Source: an uncultured Coriobacteriaceae bacterium (GTDB taxonomy: Bacteria > Actinomycetota > Coriobacteriia > Coriobacteriales > Atopobiaceae). From it: a stretch of DNA of 6,432 bases. The notes under the pieces were generated by a model that searched no databases, was not told the origin of the DNA, and worked only from the letters and a program-made list of their open reading frames with translations. Each line of letters starts with the position of its first letter. Positions within the stretch are counted from its first letter, which is position 1. The stretch is taken from assembly GCA_902766805.1 (NCBI GenBank), contig CACXFF010000317.1, forward strand, positions 1 to 6,432. Direction: 5' to 3'. Shown here one piece after another: positions 1-5,686 of the stretch. Position numbers and translations under genes: made by a program.

Positions 1-338
1 GGGTCGAAGTCAGTGTTGTTCGCGTCGGAGAGCAGCGAGGACTCGACCGCCGCCGTGGCGCCGAACGCCCAGCAGGTCTGCCACGGCGCCTGCTGCTTGA
101 CGGGCGTCACCCAGCCCTTCGTGCGCATGTCGAAGCTCGCGGGGAGCTCGGAGGTCGCGGGCGTGACCGGCTTGGCGCCGTCGTCGACCGCCCACTCGGG
201 AACACCAGCGCCTACCGCCCCGAGAGCCAGCTCGTCAGCCGCGAGGGCGACTCCCACCGGAGCCATCAGGGGCGAGAGCGCCAGCGTCAGCGCGGCGACT
301 GTCGCGAACGGCTTCTTCGCGTTCCAACGTTTACTCAT
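1..338 (-). CDS. Secreted papain-like (C1 family) cysteine protease, N-terminal part
   Basis: This is the first 112 codons of a gene that leaves the window at its left edge. The start is the ATG at 338-336, preceded five bases upstream by AAGGGG (344-349). Residues 1-33 form a signal peptide: positively charged start (MSKRWNAKK), hydrophobic stretch, and a likely cleavage after ALA (31-33). After a short linker, FDMRTKGWVTPVKQQ (69-83) and TCWAFGATAAVES (88-100) match the active-site start of C1 peptidases. Cys89 would be the nucleophile and Gln83, six residues earlier, the oxyanion-hole Gln. The classic CGSCW is replaced by WQTCW, as in bacterial cell-surface C1 peptidases. The catalytic His and Asn and any surface-anchoring domain lie outside the window. 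The role inferred is extracellular or surface proteolysis. Family assignment is strong; substrate is unknown. Confidence 0.88.
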   Translation of the reverse strand, partial: MSKRWNAKKPFATVAALTLALSPLMAPVGVALAADELALGAVGAGVPEWAVDDGAKPVTPATSELPASFDMRTKGWVTPVKQQAPWQTCWAFGATAAVESSLLSDANNTDFD

Positions 339-355
339 AGGTTCCCCTTTCTCGC

Positions 356-378
356 CAGGCTGGAGTCGACCCAGCCTG
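356..378 (-). promoter_or_regulatory. Stem-loop in the protease leader
   Basis: A perfect 8-bp inverted repeat (CAGGCTGG at 356-363, CCAGCCTG at 371-378) encloses a 7-nt loop. On the protease mRNA the hairpin would sit 18 nt before the start codon, just upstream of the Shine-Dalgarno site. It could influence translation or mRNA stability. It has no T-tract, so it is not a typical intrinsic terminator. The structure is seen directly; the function is inferred. Confidence 0.4.
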
Positions 379-684
379 AAGCTTTGGCGTCCTGCCATCT
401 GGTACTGCTACGACGCTGCCCGCCTCTCGTCTCACTCTGCACTCGCTCTGCAGCGTGTTTCTCTGCGGGGCAGCGCGGACCTTATGGGCCGCCGGCATTC
501 CCACGCCCGAGCCGCAGATGGGCCCTGCCGTTGCGCCTGGCCGAGCCGACGACGCGGAGGCGAACCCGCGCCCGACATGATACGGCAGCTTTACGGATTG
601 GCAGCCGCGCAATCGACAGGCGCGGACGGGTTGGCGCCAGGCCGTGAGGGACGAGCGAGGCTTGGGGACCCTGCGCTGGGGTCG
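379..684. other. Gene-free region between protease and repeat array 1
   Basis: I see no convincing gene here on either strand. Open frames lack ribosome sites and give Arg/Ala/Pro-rich sequences typical of random GC-rich DNA. The protease promoter should lie here on the minus strand. The only -10-like hexamer I noted (TATCAT, minus strand near 583-588) has no fitting -35, so no promoter is called. Confidence 0.5.
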
Positions 685-1042
685 CAAACGGCATTCTGCA
701 CGTTTGAGCGCCTGTGAAGGGGGTCGCAAACGAGAGAAAGTGCGTTTGGGTGCTCGATCGGCTGCACCCAAACGGCCAAAGTGACGTTTGCGTACCCGGT
801 GGGCTGCACCCAAACGGCAAGAAGTGCGTTTGAGTACCCCTCGCCCCGTACGCAAACGGCGAAAGTCACGTTTGAGTACCCCCTTGGCCGTACCCAAACG
901 GCCAAAGTGACGTTTGAGTACCCAGTTGGGCGTCCTCAAACGGCCAAAGTGACGTTTGCGTACCCGGTTGGCCGCACCCAAACGGCGAAAGTCACGTTTG
1001 CGTACCCGGTGGGCCGCACCCAAACGGCGAAAGTGACGTTTG
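685..1042 (-). repeat. Array 1: nine 42-bp units of CAAACG-N10-CGTTTG
   Basis: Nine 22-bp elements begin at 685, 727, 769, 811, 853, 895, 937, 979 and 1021, exactly 42 bp apart. Each has perfect CAAACG and CGTTTG arms around a 10-bp core, mostly GCSAAAGTSA on the plus strand. The 20-bp spacers are related to each other; most start with a form of AGTACCC/CGTACCC and end with GTACC, GCACC or GTACG. Neighbouring arms therefore also face each other across spacers as GTTTG-N-GTAC / GTAC-N-CAAAC. The two leftmost units have atypical cores and spacers. The array lies 48 bp after the stop codon of the histidine phosphatase gene and about 350 bp upstream of the protease start. The strand is given so that its orientation (GTGACTTT or GTCACTTT core reading forward) matches array 2. 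It has no stop codon and a length divisible by three, so several frames stay open, but nothing suggests translation. Confidence 0.97.
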
Positions 1043-1090
1043 CGTACCTGCCAACGCGCGGTGGCGGGGACGGCGGGCAACGCGGCTTGG

Positions 1091-1663
1091 TTAGGCGAAC
1101 AGGGGACGCGGCACATCCAGGCGGCCCCGCCCATTGGCCACGGTGTACACCTCGCAATTGCCGAGATGTTTGGACCAATAGCTGCCACCCGACGTCGGGG
1201 TCAGGTACTCCAGGATGCCCTTCATCGCGATGGCGTGGGTGGAGACGAGCACGTCACCGCCCAAGCCCGCGATCGACTCCACGAAAGCACCCGTGCGCGC
1301 CACGACGTCTGCCAGCTGCTCCATGCCGTCGGGCGCTGGATTGTGCACGAAATCCTGGAAGAAGGTGAGCACTTCGGGCGGCAGGTTGTTGAGATCGGCG
1401 CCTTCGTAGGGACCGTAATCCATCTCGATGAGCCGCTCGTCCACCTGCACGGGCAGGTCGGGCGCCACGATCTGCGCCGTCTGAATCGCCCGCCTGAGGG
1501 GACTGGCATACACGTGCTCGAAGCTCACGCCCCGTTCGGCAAGCTTGGCCGCCGCCTCCTGGGCCTGAGCGATGCCGGCTTCGTTGAGCGGCTGGTCGCT
1601 GCGGCCCTGCAGCGCGCCTGCCTTGTTGAGCACGGTCTGGCCGTGACGGATGAGGTAAATCAC
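1091..1663 (-). CDS. Histidine phosphatase family protein (phosphoglycerate mutase-like)
   Basis: This 190-residue protein starts at GTG (1663-1661), with GGAG (1669-1672) five bases upstream. The motif LIRHGQT (4-10) carries the phospho-accepting His7 with Arg6. SPLRRAIQTA (54-63) supplies the second conserved Arg (Arg58). Glu80 in IEMDYGPYEG is the likely acid, and STHAIAMKG (141-149) gives the second catalytic His143. All hallmark residues of the histidine phosphatase branch 1 fold are present and the length is normal for small cytoplasmic members. The family removes phosphate through a phosphohistidine intermediate, but substrates differ widely (sugar phosphates, cobalamin intermediates, others) and cannot be chosen from sequence here. 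It lies downstream of the MBL-fold gene on the same strand, but a 400-bp gap argues for its own promoter. Repeat array 1 follows its stop codon. Confidence 0.93.
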   Translation of the reverse strand: MIYLIRHGQTVLNKAGALQGRSDQPLNEAGIAQAQEAAAKLAERGVSFEHVYASPLRRAIQTAQIVAPDLPVQVDERLIEMDYGPYEGADLNNLPPEVLTFFQDFVHNPAPDGMEQLADVVARTGAFVESIAGLGGDVLVSTHAIAMKGILEYLTPTSGGSYWSKHLGNCEVYTVANGRGRLDVPRPLFA

Positions 1664-2063
1664 ACGGACTCCGATCTATGTAGTCATGCGTCATGGATGC
1701 CAAGGGCGTGACGTTGGGCGCCAAGGACATGCTGGACACCGTCGGCATGCCGCTTCAGCCGCCACATCCTGCAACAGCGCAACAAGCTTACTGCACGCCG
1801 CCCGCATCGACACCGTCCATCGCAACAACCGCAACCGTATGAGCCGCCCCGGCGCCTTCGACAGCCGACTCCCACCGCCGAAGCCGCTACCTCGGATTAC
1901 GCCTCCTTGGCACCCGTCGCGGCCACCCCGTCGGCCCCAGCGGCTTCGGCATCGGCACAACAACGCGCGTAGCGTATCTCACCATCAGCGCACGTCGTCA
2001 GATGCCAAGGACGCGATGACCTTCGGCACGCGCTGCACGCGCCGTACCTGCAGCCCCGCCGGC
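1664..2063. other. 400-bp gap between the two minus-strand enzyme genes
   Basis: No supported gene. A 49-codon plus-strand frame (ATG at 1693, stop at 1840-1842) has no ribosome site and dissolves into Pro/Thr/Ala-rich sequence. On the minus strand, a frame ending with TAA at 1897-1899 has an Ala/Glu/Gly-rich tail resembling the C-terminus of the MBL protein, and could be a decayed duplicate end. The motif GATGCCAAGG followed by RCGYGA occurs at 1696 and 2001. No terminator with a T-tract follows the MBL stop codon; only a bulged GC hairpin near 2028-2048 is visible. Confidence 0.4.
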
Positions 2064-2960
2064 TTACGCCTCCCCGTCCGACCTGGCAGCTTCCGTACCA
2101 GCAGCCTCCTCGGCGACTTTGCGGCGACGACGGCGCTTGCGCGGGGGCAGCTCGTGCCACGGCTCGATGACCGCGCGGAAATCGGGGCTGTCGGCGTCGA
2201 AGGTCTCGCTCGGCGCCAAGTGCAGAATCCCTCGGAACTCGTGCAGGCGGTTGTGCTCCCACTCCATCCCGCGGTCGCCCGCCACAAAATCCGCCGCCGC
2301 CACGAAGCTCGGCAGGTCGTCGCGGCAGAAGGCGTGGTCGTGGTGCCCAGTGTAGAAGTGGTCGAACGGCAGCTCCTGCATGCGCAGCAGCGTGTCGCGC
2401 CACACGTCCACGCCCTGCGACTCGGCGAAGAACAGGCACATGATCGGCGTGACCGCGTCGCCCGACAGCAGCACGCGCGCGTCTTCCACCAGGTACCCCA
2501 TCGAACCGTCGGTGTGGCCGGGCAGCGCCACGACGCGCACCGTCCGCCCGCCCAAAGCGAAGACATGCCCCGCCTCGAGCGGTAGCTCCTCCGGCGCGGC
2601 GCAGTCCCGCGGCCCGCAGGCGTCCGCTTCGTCTACCAGGCCTTCTTCCACCAATTGGTCGAGCACCCGCAGGCAGAGCGCGCGTTCGGCCTCCCAACGT
2701 CCCAGCTCGGCCACGGGCACGTAGGCCCGCCCAAAAAACGCCGTGCCGCCGAAGTGGTCGTAGTGCGTATGCGTCACGGCCACGTCCACCGGCAGCTCGC
2801 AGATCTCGCGCGCCGCGGCGGCCACGTTGGCAAAGCCGCCGCACGCGTCTACCATCAAGGCACGCTCGGACCCCACCACGAGGTACGCGTGGTTGCCCAG
2901 CACGTCCACCATGCGGTACAGCCCCTCGCCTATTGGTTCTACCTGCAGTCCTTTGGCCAT
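2064..2960 (-). CDS. MBL-fold metallo-hydrolase (glyoxalase II-like)
   Basis: A 298-residue metallo-beta-lactamase superfamily protein. The ATG at 2960-2958 is chosen because AAGGAG (2968-2973) lies seven bases upstream; a frame extending to 3080 adds 40 atypical residues. HTHYDH (64-69) is the signature HxHxDH metal motif. PGHT (148-151) gives the next metal His149, SGD (166-168) the bridging Asp168, and TGHHDH (205-210) the final His. A dinuclear zinc or iron site is therefore expected. It begins with the typical strand pattern of MBL hydrolases (GNHAYLVVG, 22-30). The C-terminus carries a basic RKRRRRRK stretch (274-281) and an Ala/Glu/Gly tail, probably disordered. It is likely a cytoplasmic hydrolase of a thioester, ester or phosphoester; the substrate is not inferable. 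It is divergent from the AEC transporter. Confidence 0.92.
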   Translation of the reverse strand: MAKGLQVEPIGEGLYRMVDVLGNHAYLVVGSERALMVDACGGFANVAAAAREICELPVDVAVTHTHYDHFGGTAFFGRAYVPVAELGRWEAERALCLRVLDQLVEEGLVDEADACGPRDCAAPEELPLEAGHVFALGGRTVRVVALPGHTDGSMGYLVEDARVLLSGDAVTPIMCLFFAESQGVDVWRDTLLRMQELPFDHFYTGHHDHAFCRDDLPSFVAAADFVAGDRGMEWEHNRLHEFRGILHLAPSETFDADSPDFRAVIEPWHELPPRKRRRRRKVAEEAAGTEAARSDGEA

Positions 2961-2967
2961 GCGCCCG

Positions 2968-2973
2968 CTCCTT
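2968..2973 (-). promoter_or_regulatory. Ribosome binding site deciding the MBL-fold start
   Basis: AAGGAG on the minus strand, seven bases before the ATG at 2960. It is the only good Shine-Dalgarno site among the in-frame starts (3080, 2990, 2960) and supports the 298-residue protein. Confidence 0.75.
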
Positions 2974-3307
2974 CGGTCGTTGTGCGGCATCCGCGCGCAC
3001 CTGCCCTTTGTACACCCGCACCGCGGCCATCGGCAGAAAATGCATAAAGAATCATCCGCGAAGATGCTCGGCCGTACCAAAAAACGCTCCTCATAAAGGG
3101 CGAGTCAGACGAGCCGCCAGCGCGAGGAGAGAGCCACGAGCGCGCAGGCCAACGACGGCGAGGCCGGCATCCGCGCCGAGGGGCAGCGCACCAGCGCCGA
3201 CGCGTTGGCAGGACTCGCCGCCGCAGCGCAGCGGCTGCGATCCGCCCCGCATACGCGATCAACGCTTCGCCTCATACGCCCGACGCATATCCAAGCATGT
3301 ACAAAAA
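2974..3307. other. Divergent intergenic region with a coding-like stretch
   Basis: This lies between the MBL-fold gene (minus) and the AEC transporter gene (plus) and should carry both promoters. On the minus strand TTGGTA and GATGAT, 18 bp apart (about 3049-3078), are a weak promoter candidate for the MBL gene. On the plus strand, about 3097-3260 read from a TAA at 3094-3096 is coding-like (SAQANDGEAGIRAEGQRTSA, then ADALAG, with G/C third positions) but has no start codon or ribosome site. It may be a gene remnant or chance. No complete gene is supported. Confidence 0.35.
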
Positions 3308-3348
3308 GCATTTGTTATGACGGCTCACGCTCGTCACAATGCAAATGC
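3308..3348 (+). promoter_or_regulatory. Long imperfect inverted repeat upstream of the AEC gene
   Basis: GCATTTG (3308-3314) plus TTATGACG (3315-3322) faces CGTCACAA (3332-3339) plus CAAATGC (3342-3348) across a 9-nt centre. Fourteen of fifteen arm positions pair, with a two-base TG bulge at 3340-3341. It could be an operator for a dimeric regulator or, if transcribed, a stem-loop. It ends 59 nt before the AEC start codon and overlaps an AT-rich patch (TGTTATGAC, 3313-3321) that resembles an extended -10 element. The structure is seen; the role is inferred. Confidence 0.5.
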
Positions 3349-3407
3349 AGCACACTTGCACTTTCGACGCGCCCCGTTTGGGCGACACGCACAACGAATG
3401 GAGCCCC

Positions 3408-4340
3408 ATGGCTGCCCTTAGCACCCTCCTCCCCGTCTTCGCCATGCTTGGCCTGGGCATGGCCTCGCGCATCCGCGGTTGGGTCACCCCCGAACAGAAG
3501 GCCGGCGCCAACCGCATCGTGTTCGGCGTGCTCTTCCCCGTCATGATCTTCAACCTTTTGGCGAGCGCCTCGCTGAGCTTGGACGTGCTGCCGGTCGTGG
3601 GCTACGTGTTCGCGATGTACCTGCTGGCACTGCTCGTGATCGGCCCGCTCACCGCGCGCTTCACCGGCGCCGAGACCGCGCATTTTTCCAAATACCTGCT
3701 CGCCACGCACGAAGGCGGCAACGTCGCCCTGCCGCTCTACCTCTCCATCGTGGGCGTGTCGTCGACCACGGTGATCTTTGACCTGGCCGGCACCACCATC
3801 TGCTTCATCGTGATCCCCATCATGATCGCCCGCGAGGCGGCCGGCGACGCCAGCCCCGCGCAGATCGCGCGCAACATCGTCACCAACCCCTTCATCATCG
3901 CCGTCACGGCAGGCCTCGTGCTCAACTTCACCGGCCTGTACGGCGCGCTGCTCGCGTCGCCCTTCGGCGAGGCGTGGAGCGGCACCATCTCGATGATCAC
4001 GAGCCCCATCGTCGGCACCATCCTGTTCATCCTGGGCTACGACCTGCAGGTGAGCAAAGACGCCGTCGCGCCGCTGCTCAAGCTCGGCATCGTGCGCATC
4101 GGCTGCAGCCTGCTCATCATCGGCGGCTTCTTCCTGCTCTTTGGGCCGCTTATGGCCGAACGCAGCTTCCTCATGGCCGTGCTCATCTACTTCTCCTGCC
4201 CCACGGGCTTCGGCCTCGCGCCACTGCTGACGCCGCTCTACCGCAGCGAGCGTGACGCGTCGTTCACCTCGGCGTTCATGTCGCTCTACATCGTCATCAC
4301 GCTCGTCGTGTACACCGGCGTGGTGCTTTTCCTCGCATAG
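3408..4340 (+). CDS. AEC (auxin efflux carrier) family transporter
   Basis: A 310-residue, very hydrophobic membrane protein of the AEC/Mem_trans family. About ten membrane segments can be placed near 4-20, 35-52, 58-83, 103-117, 119-140, 160-177, 196-213, 227-247, 253-276 and 285-309, in two halves of five as expected for the family. The polar break HEGGNVALPL (101-110) in the first half matches the conserved GN-x-x-x-P motif of bacterial AEC proteins. The start ATG at 3408 follows GGAG (3400-3403) with a short four-base spacing and begins directly with the first membrane segment. An upstream in-frame ATG at 3339 would add 23 polar residues and lies inside an inverted repeat, so it is disfavoured. 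Bacterial relatives move organic acids such as malate or malonate; the substrate here is unknown. The gene appears monocistronic, with a strong hairpin right after its stop. Confidence 0.92.
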   Translation: MAALSTLLPVFAMLGLGMASRIRGWVTPEQKAGANRIVFGVLFPVMIFNLLASASLSLDVLPVVGYVFAMYLLALLVIGPLTARFTGAETAHFSKYLLATHEGGNVALPLYLSIVGVSSTTVIFDLAGTTICFIVIPIMIAREAAGDASPAQIARNIVTNPFIIAVTAGLVLNFTGLYGALLASPFGEAWSGTISMITSPIVGTILFILGYDLQVSKDAVAPLLKLGIVRIGCSLLIIGGFFLLFGPLMAERSFLMAVLIYFSCPTGFGLAPLLTPLYRSERDASFTSAFMSLYIVITLVVYTGVVLFLA

Positions 4341-4345
4341 GTTCT

Positions 4346-4399
4346 GCACCCGCGGGCCGCAGGCCTTCTCAGCGAGGGCCTGCGGCGGGTTGCGGGTGC
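4346..4399. terminator. Nested GC-rich hairpin between convergent genes
   Basis: GCACCCGC (4346-4353) pairs with GCGGGTGC (4392-4399). Inside it CCGCAGGCC (4357-4365) pairs with GGCCTGCGG (4377-4385), and CTC/GAG can close a triloop at 4368-4376. The structure starts five bases after the AEC stop codon and is symmetric, so it could act for both the AEC gene and the facing TspO gene. It has no T-tract, so termination rests on hairpin strength alone and is inferred. Confidence 0.6.
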
Positions 4400-4544
4400 G
4401 GGGCAGGTCGCGCGCCCGCGGCGGACCGCACGGTTGCGGCGGGTCGCGCGGATGCGGCGGTTGTGGCGCTCGCGGCTTCGCAATACTTGCGGCGATTTCG
4501 GCTCCTCGGCGCACAGCGGGTTGCGGCGTTCGCGGCGGGTTGCG
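4382..4544. repeat. Degenerate GC-rich repeats (GCGGCGGGTYGCG)
   Basis: The 13-bp motif GCGGCGGGTYGCG occurs at 4382-4394, 4436-4448 and 4532-4544, with shorter degenerate copies of GCGG/TTGCGG between. A small perfect inverted repeat, CGCAA-TAC-TTGCG, lies at 4480-4492. The tract fills the space between the convergent AEC and TspO genes and holds no gene. The first copy overlaps the terminator-like hairpin. Confidence 0.6.
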
Positions 4545-4560
4545 GTGGATGACGGCAAGC

Positions 4561-5223
4561 CTAGTTGAGCAGCGCCACGCCCAGGTTGAGGTAGCCGGCG
4601 AAGGTCGTCCACAACAGGTAGGGAACGAGCAGGTACATAGCAGGGCGGCTGAGCTTGCGCGCAAAGAGCATCAACAACACGATGAGCAGCCACATCGCCA
4701 CGAGGATCCCAAAGGCCGGATAGTAGGCCTTCGCGCCAAAGAACACGAGCGACCAGCAGAAGTTCAGCGCCAACTGCAAGCCGTACACGATCAGCGCCCG
4801 GCGTCGGTCGAGCTTCCCCATGAGGTCGAGCCCTTCCCGACTCCAGATCAGGTAGCTGGCGATGCCCATGAGCACGTAGAGGATGGTCCACGCCACGGGG
4901 AACAGCCACGCCGGCGGCGAGAGGGGCGGTTGGTTCATGCGGCCGAATTGGGCCATCGCGTCGGACGTGAGCAGAGCCGACACGCCGCCCACCGCCAACG
5001 GCAGGGCGATGGCAACGATCAGGTGGCCGATGTGGATAGGGCGCTTGGAAGCTTCGGGCATGGGCTGCTCCTCGGGCATGGGCTGCTCCTCGGGCATGGG
5101 CTGCTCCTCGGGCATCGGCCGTCCCCCGGCCATAGGCTGCTTCTCAGTCATGGGTTGTCTCCCATCCAAGCGCTGTCTCCTGCTCGTGGGTTGATTCCCG
5201 TACATGGGTTGTCTCGCGGTCAT
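4561..5223 (-). CDS. TspO/MBR family protein with a repetitive N-terminal extension
   Basis: A 220-residue protein; the start ATG (5223-5221) follows AAAGGA (5230-5235) at six bases. Residues ~62-220 are a complete TspO domain with five membrane segments (about 64-84, 103-126, 144-163, 168-187, 195-216). Family motifs include QPPLSPPAWLFPVAW (98-112), LNFCWSLVFF (153-162) and PYLLWTTFAGYLNLGVALLN (201-220). TspO proteins bind tetrapyrroles and other hydrophobic ligands and are linked to porphyrin handling and stress responses; the exact role here is unknown. Typical bacterial TspO proteins are about 150-170 residues, so the first ~60 polar residues are an addition. These are rich in Gln-Pro-Met and include three exact copies of a six-residue repeat (PEEQPM). 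The extension is likely disordered. The gene is convergent with AEC and divergent from the HAD gene. Confidence 0.92.
   Translation of the reverse strand: MTARQPMYGNQPTSRRQRLDGRQPMTEKQPMAGGRPMPEEQPMPEEQPMPEEQPMPEASKRPIHIGHLIVAIALPLAVGGVSALLTSDAMAQFGRMNQPPLSPPAWLFPVAWTILYVLMGIASYLIWSREGLDLMGKLDRRRALIVYGLQLALNFCWSLVFFGAKAYYPAFGILVAMWLLIVLLMLFARKLSRPAMYLLVPYLLWTTFAGYLNLGVALLN
5055..5108 (-). repeat. 18-bp tandem repeat inside the TspO gene
   Basis: Three perfect copies of an 18-bp unit (plus strand CGGGCATGGGCTGCTCCT) start at 5055, 5073 and 5091. A decayed fourth begins at 5109, and further CATGGGTTGTCTC-like remnants extend to about 5223. The unit is six codons, so copy-number change keeps the reading frame and alters only the length of the N-terminal extension. 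Confidence 0.95.
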
Positions 5224-5353
5224 GGCTGGTCCTTTCGTAGCGTGCATAGATATCAACTGTGAAACCGAATGAGTCTGCCCTCACGCGGTCTAGAGCACTC
5301 TTTACCATCCATACGCAAGCCCGATACCTGCCCAAACGCCTTGTTCAGGAGCC
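5224..5353. other. TspO upstream region
   Basis: No gene seen. It should contain the minus-strand TspO promoter. Candidate hexamers (TTGGGC with TATGGA, or TTGCGT with TCTAGA) each match consensus poorly, so no promoter is called. Confidence 0.35.
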
Positions 5354-5401
5354 TGTCACCCCGTGTCACGCCCCGCTCACACCCCGTCACAACACTGTCA
5401 C
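5354..5401. repeat. Five helically phased (T)GTCAC-type motifs
   Basis: TCAC occurs at 5356, 5366, 5377, 5387 and 5398, with spacings of 10, 11, 10 and 11 bp. The hexamers are TGTCAC, TGTCAC, GCTCAC, CGTCAC and TGTCAC. The average spacing of 10.5 bp puts all five on one face of the helix. They abut repeat array 2 and lie upstream of TspO (GTGAC on its strand). They look like a cooperative protein-binding cluster, but no known regulator is recognised. Confidence 0.6.
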
Positions 5402-5412
5402 AGCCTGGTACG

Positions 5413-5686
5413 CAAACGTGACTTTGTGCGTTTGGGGACAGCCAACCTGGTACGCAAACGTGACTTTGGCCGTTTGGGACCCCCTTGCCTGGTACGCAAA
5501 CGTGACTTTGGCCGTTTGGGTGCAGCCAAGGGGGTACTCAAACGTGACTTTCGCCGTTTGCGTACGGGGCGAGGGGTACTCAAACGCACTTTCTGCCGTT
5601 TGCGTACGGGGCGGAGGGTACGCAAACGCACTTTTCGCCGTTTGGGTAACCCCAACCGGGCACTCAAACGTGACTTTGGCCGCTTG
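5413..5686 (+). repeat. Array 2: seven 42-bp units of CAAACG-N10-CGTTTG
   Basis: Units start at 5413, 5455, 5497, 5539, 5581, 5623 and 5665, exactly 42 bp apart. The arms are perfect except in the last unit, which ends CGCTTG. The core is usually TGACTTTSGC, the reverse complement of the array 1 core, so the two arrays are inverted relative to each other. Spacers typically end GGTACG or GGTACT. Between units 5 and 6 the symmetry is a perfect 11-bp inverted repeat, CGTTTGCGTAC (5597-5607) with GTACGCAAACG (5618-5628), around 10 bp. The array sits between the divergent TspO and HAD genes, ending 161 bp before the HAD start. Confidence 0.97.

Noticed and set aside
13..717. Plus-strand 234-residue frame at the left edge
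   Set aside because: It is antisense to the C1 protease, which has a signal peptide, an active-site motif and a good ribosome site.
685..1042. CRISPR array
   Set aside because: The 20-bp spacers are related to one another rather than unique, the repeat is 22 bp with 42-bp period, and no cas gene is present.
331..1368. Repeat protein encoded across array 1 (14-residue repeats in several frames)
   Set aside because: The unit has no stop codon and is 42 bp, so several frames on both strands are open by arithmetic. None has a ribosome site, and they overrun the phosphatase or leader in the wrong frame.
1675..1703. Promoter TTGGCA-17-CATAGA for the histidine phosphatase
   Set aside because: The -10 match is weak and transcription would begin almost at the start codon, leaving out the clear GGAG site.
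2961..3080. Longer MBL start at 3080
   Set aside because: The added 40 residues are Cys/Arg-rich and unlike the family, and the strong AAGGAG site supports the ATG at 2960.
3339..3407. Longer AEC start at 3339 or 3345
   Set aside because: No ribosome site, 23 polar residues before the first membrane segment, and overlap with an inverted repeat.
685..5686. Mobile element bounded by the two inverted arrays
   Set aside because: No transposase, integrase or target-site duplication is seen, and the genes between are ordinary; the arrays are internally repetitive rather than terminal inverted repeats.
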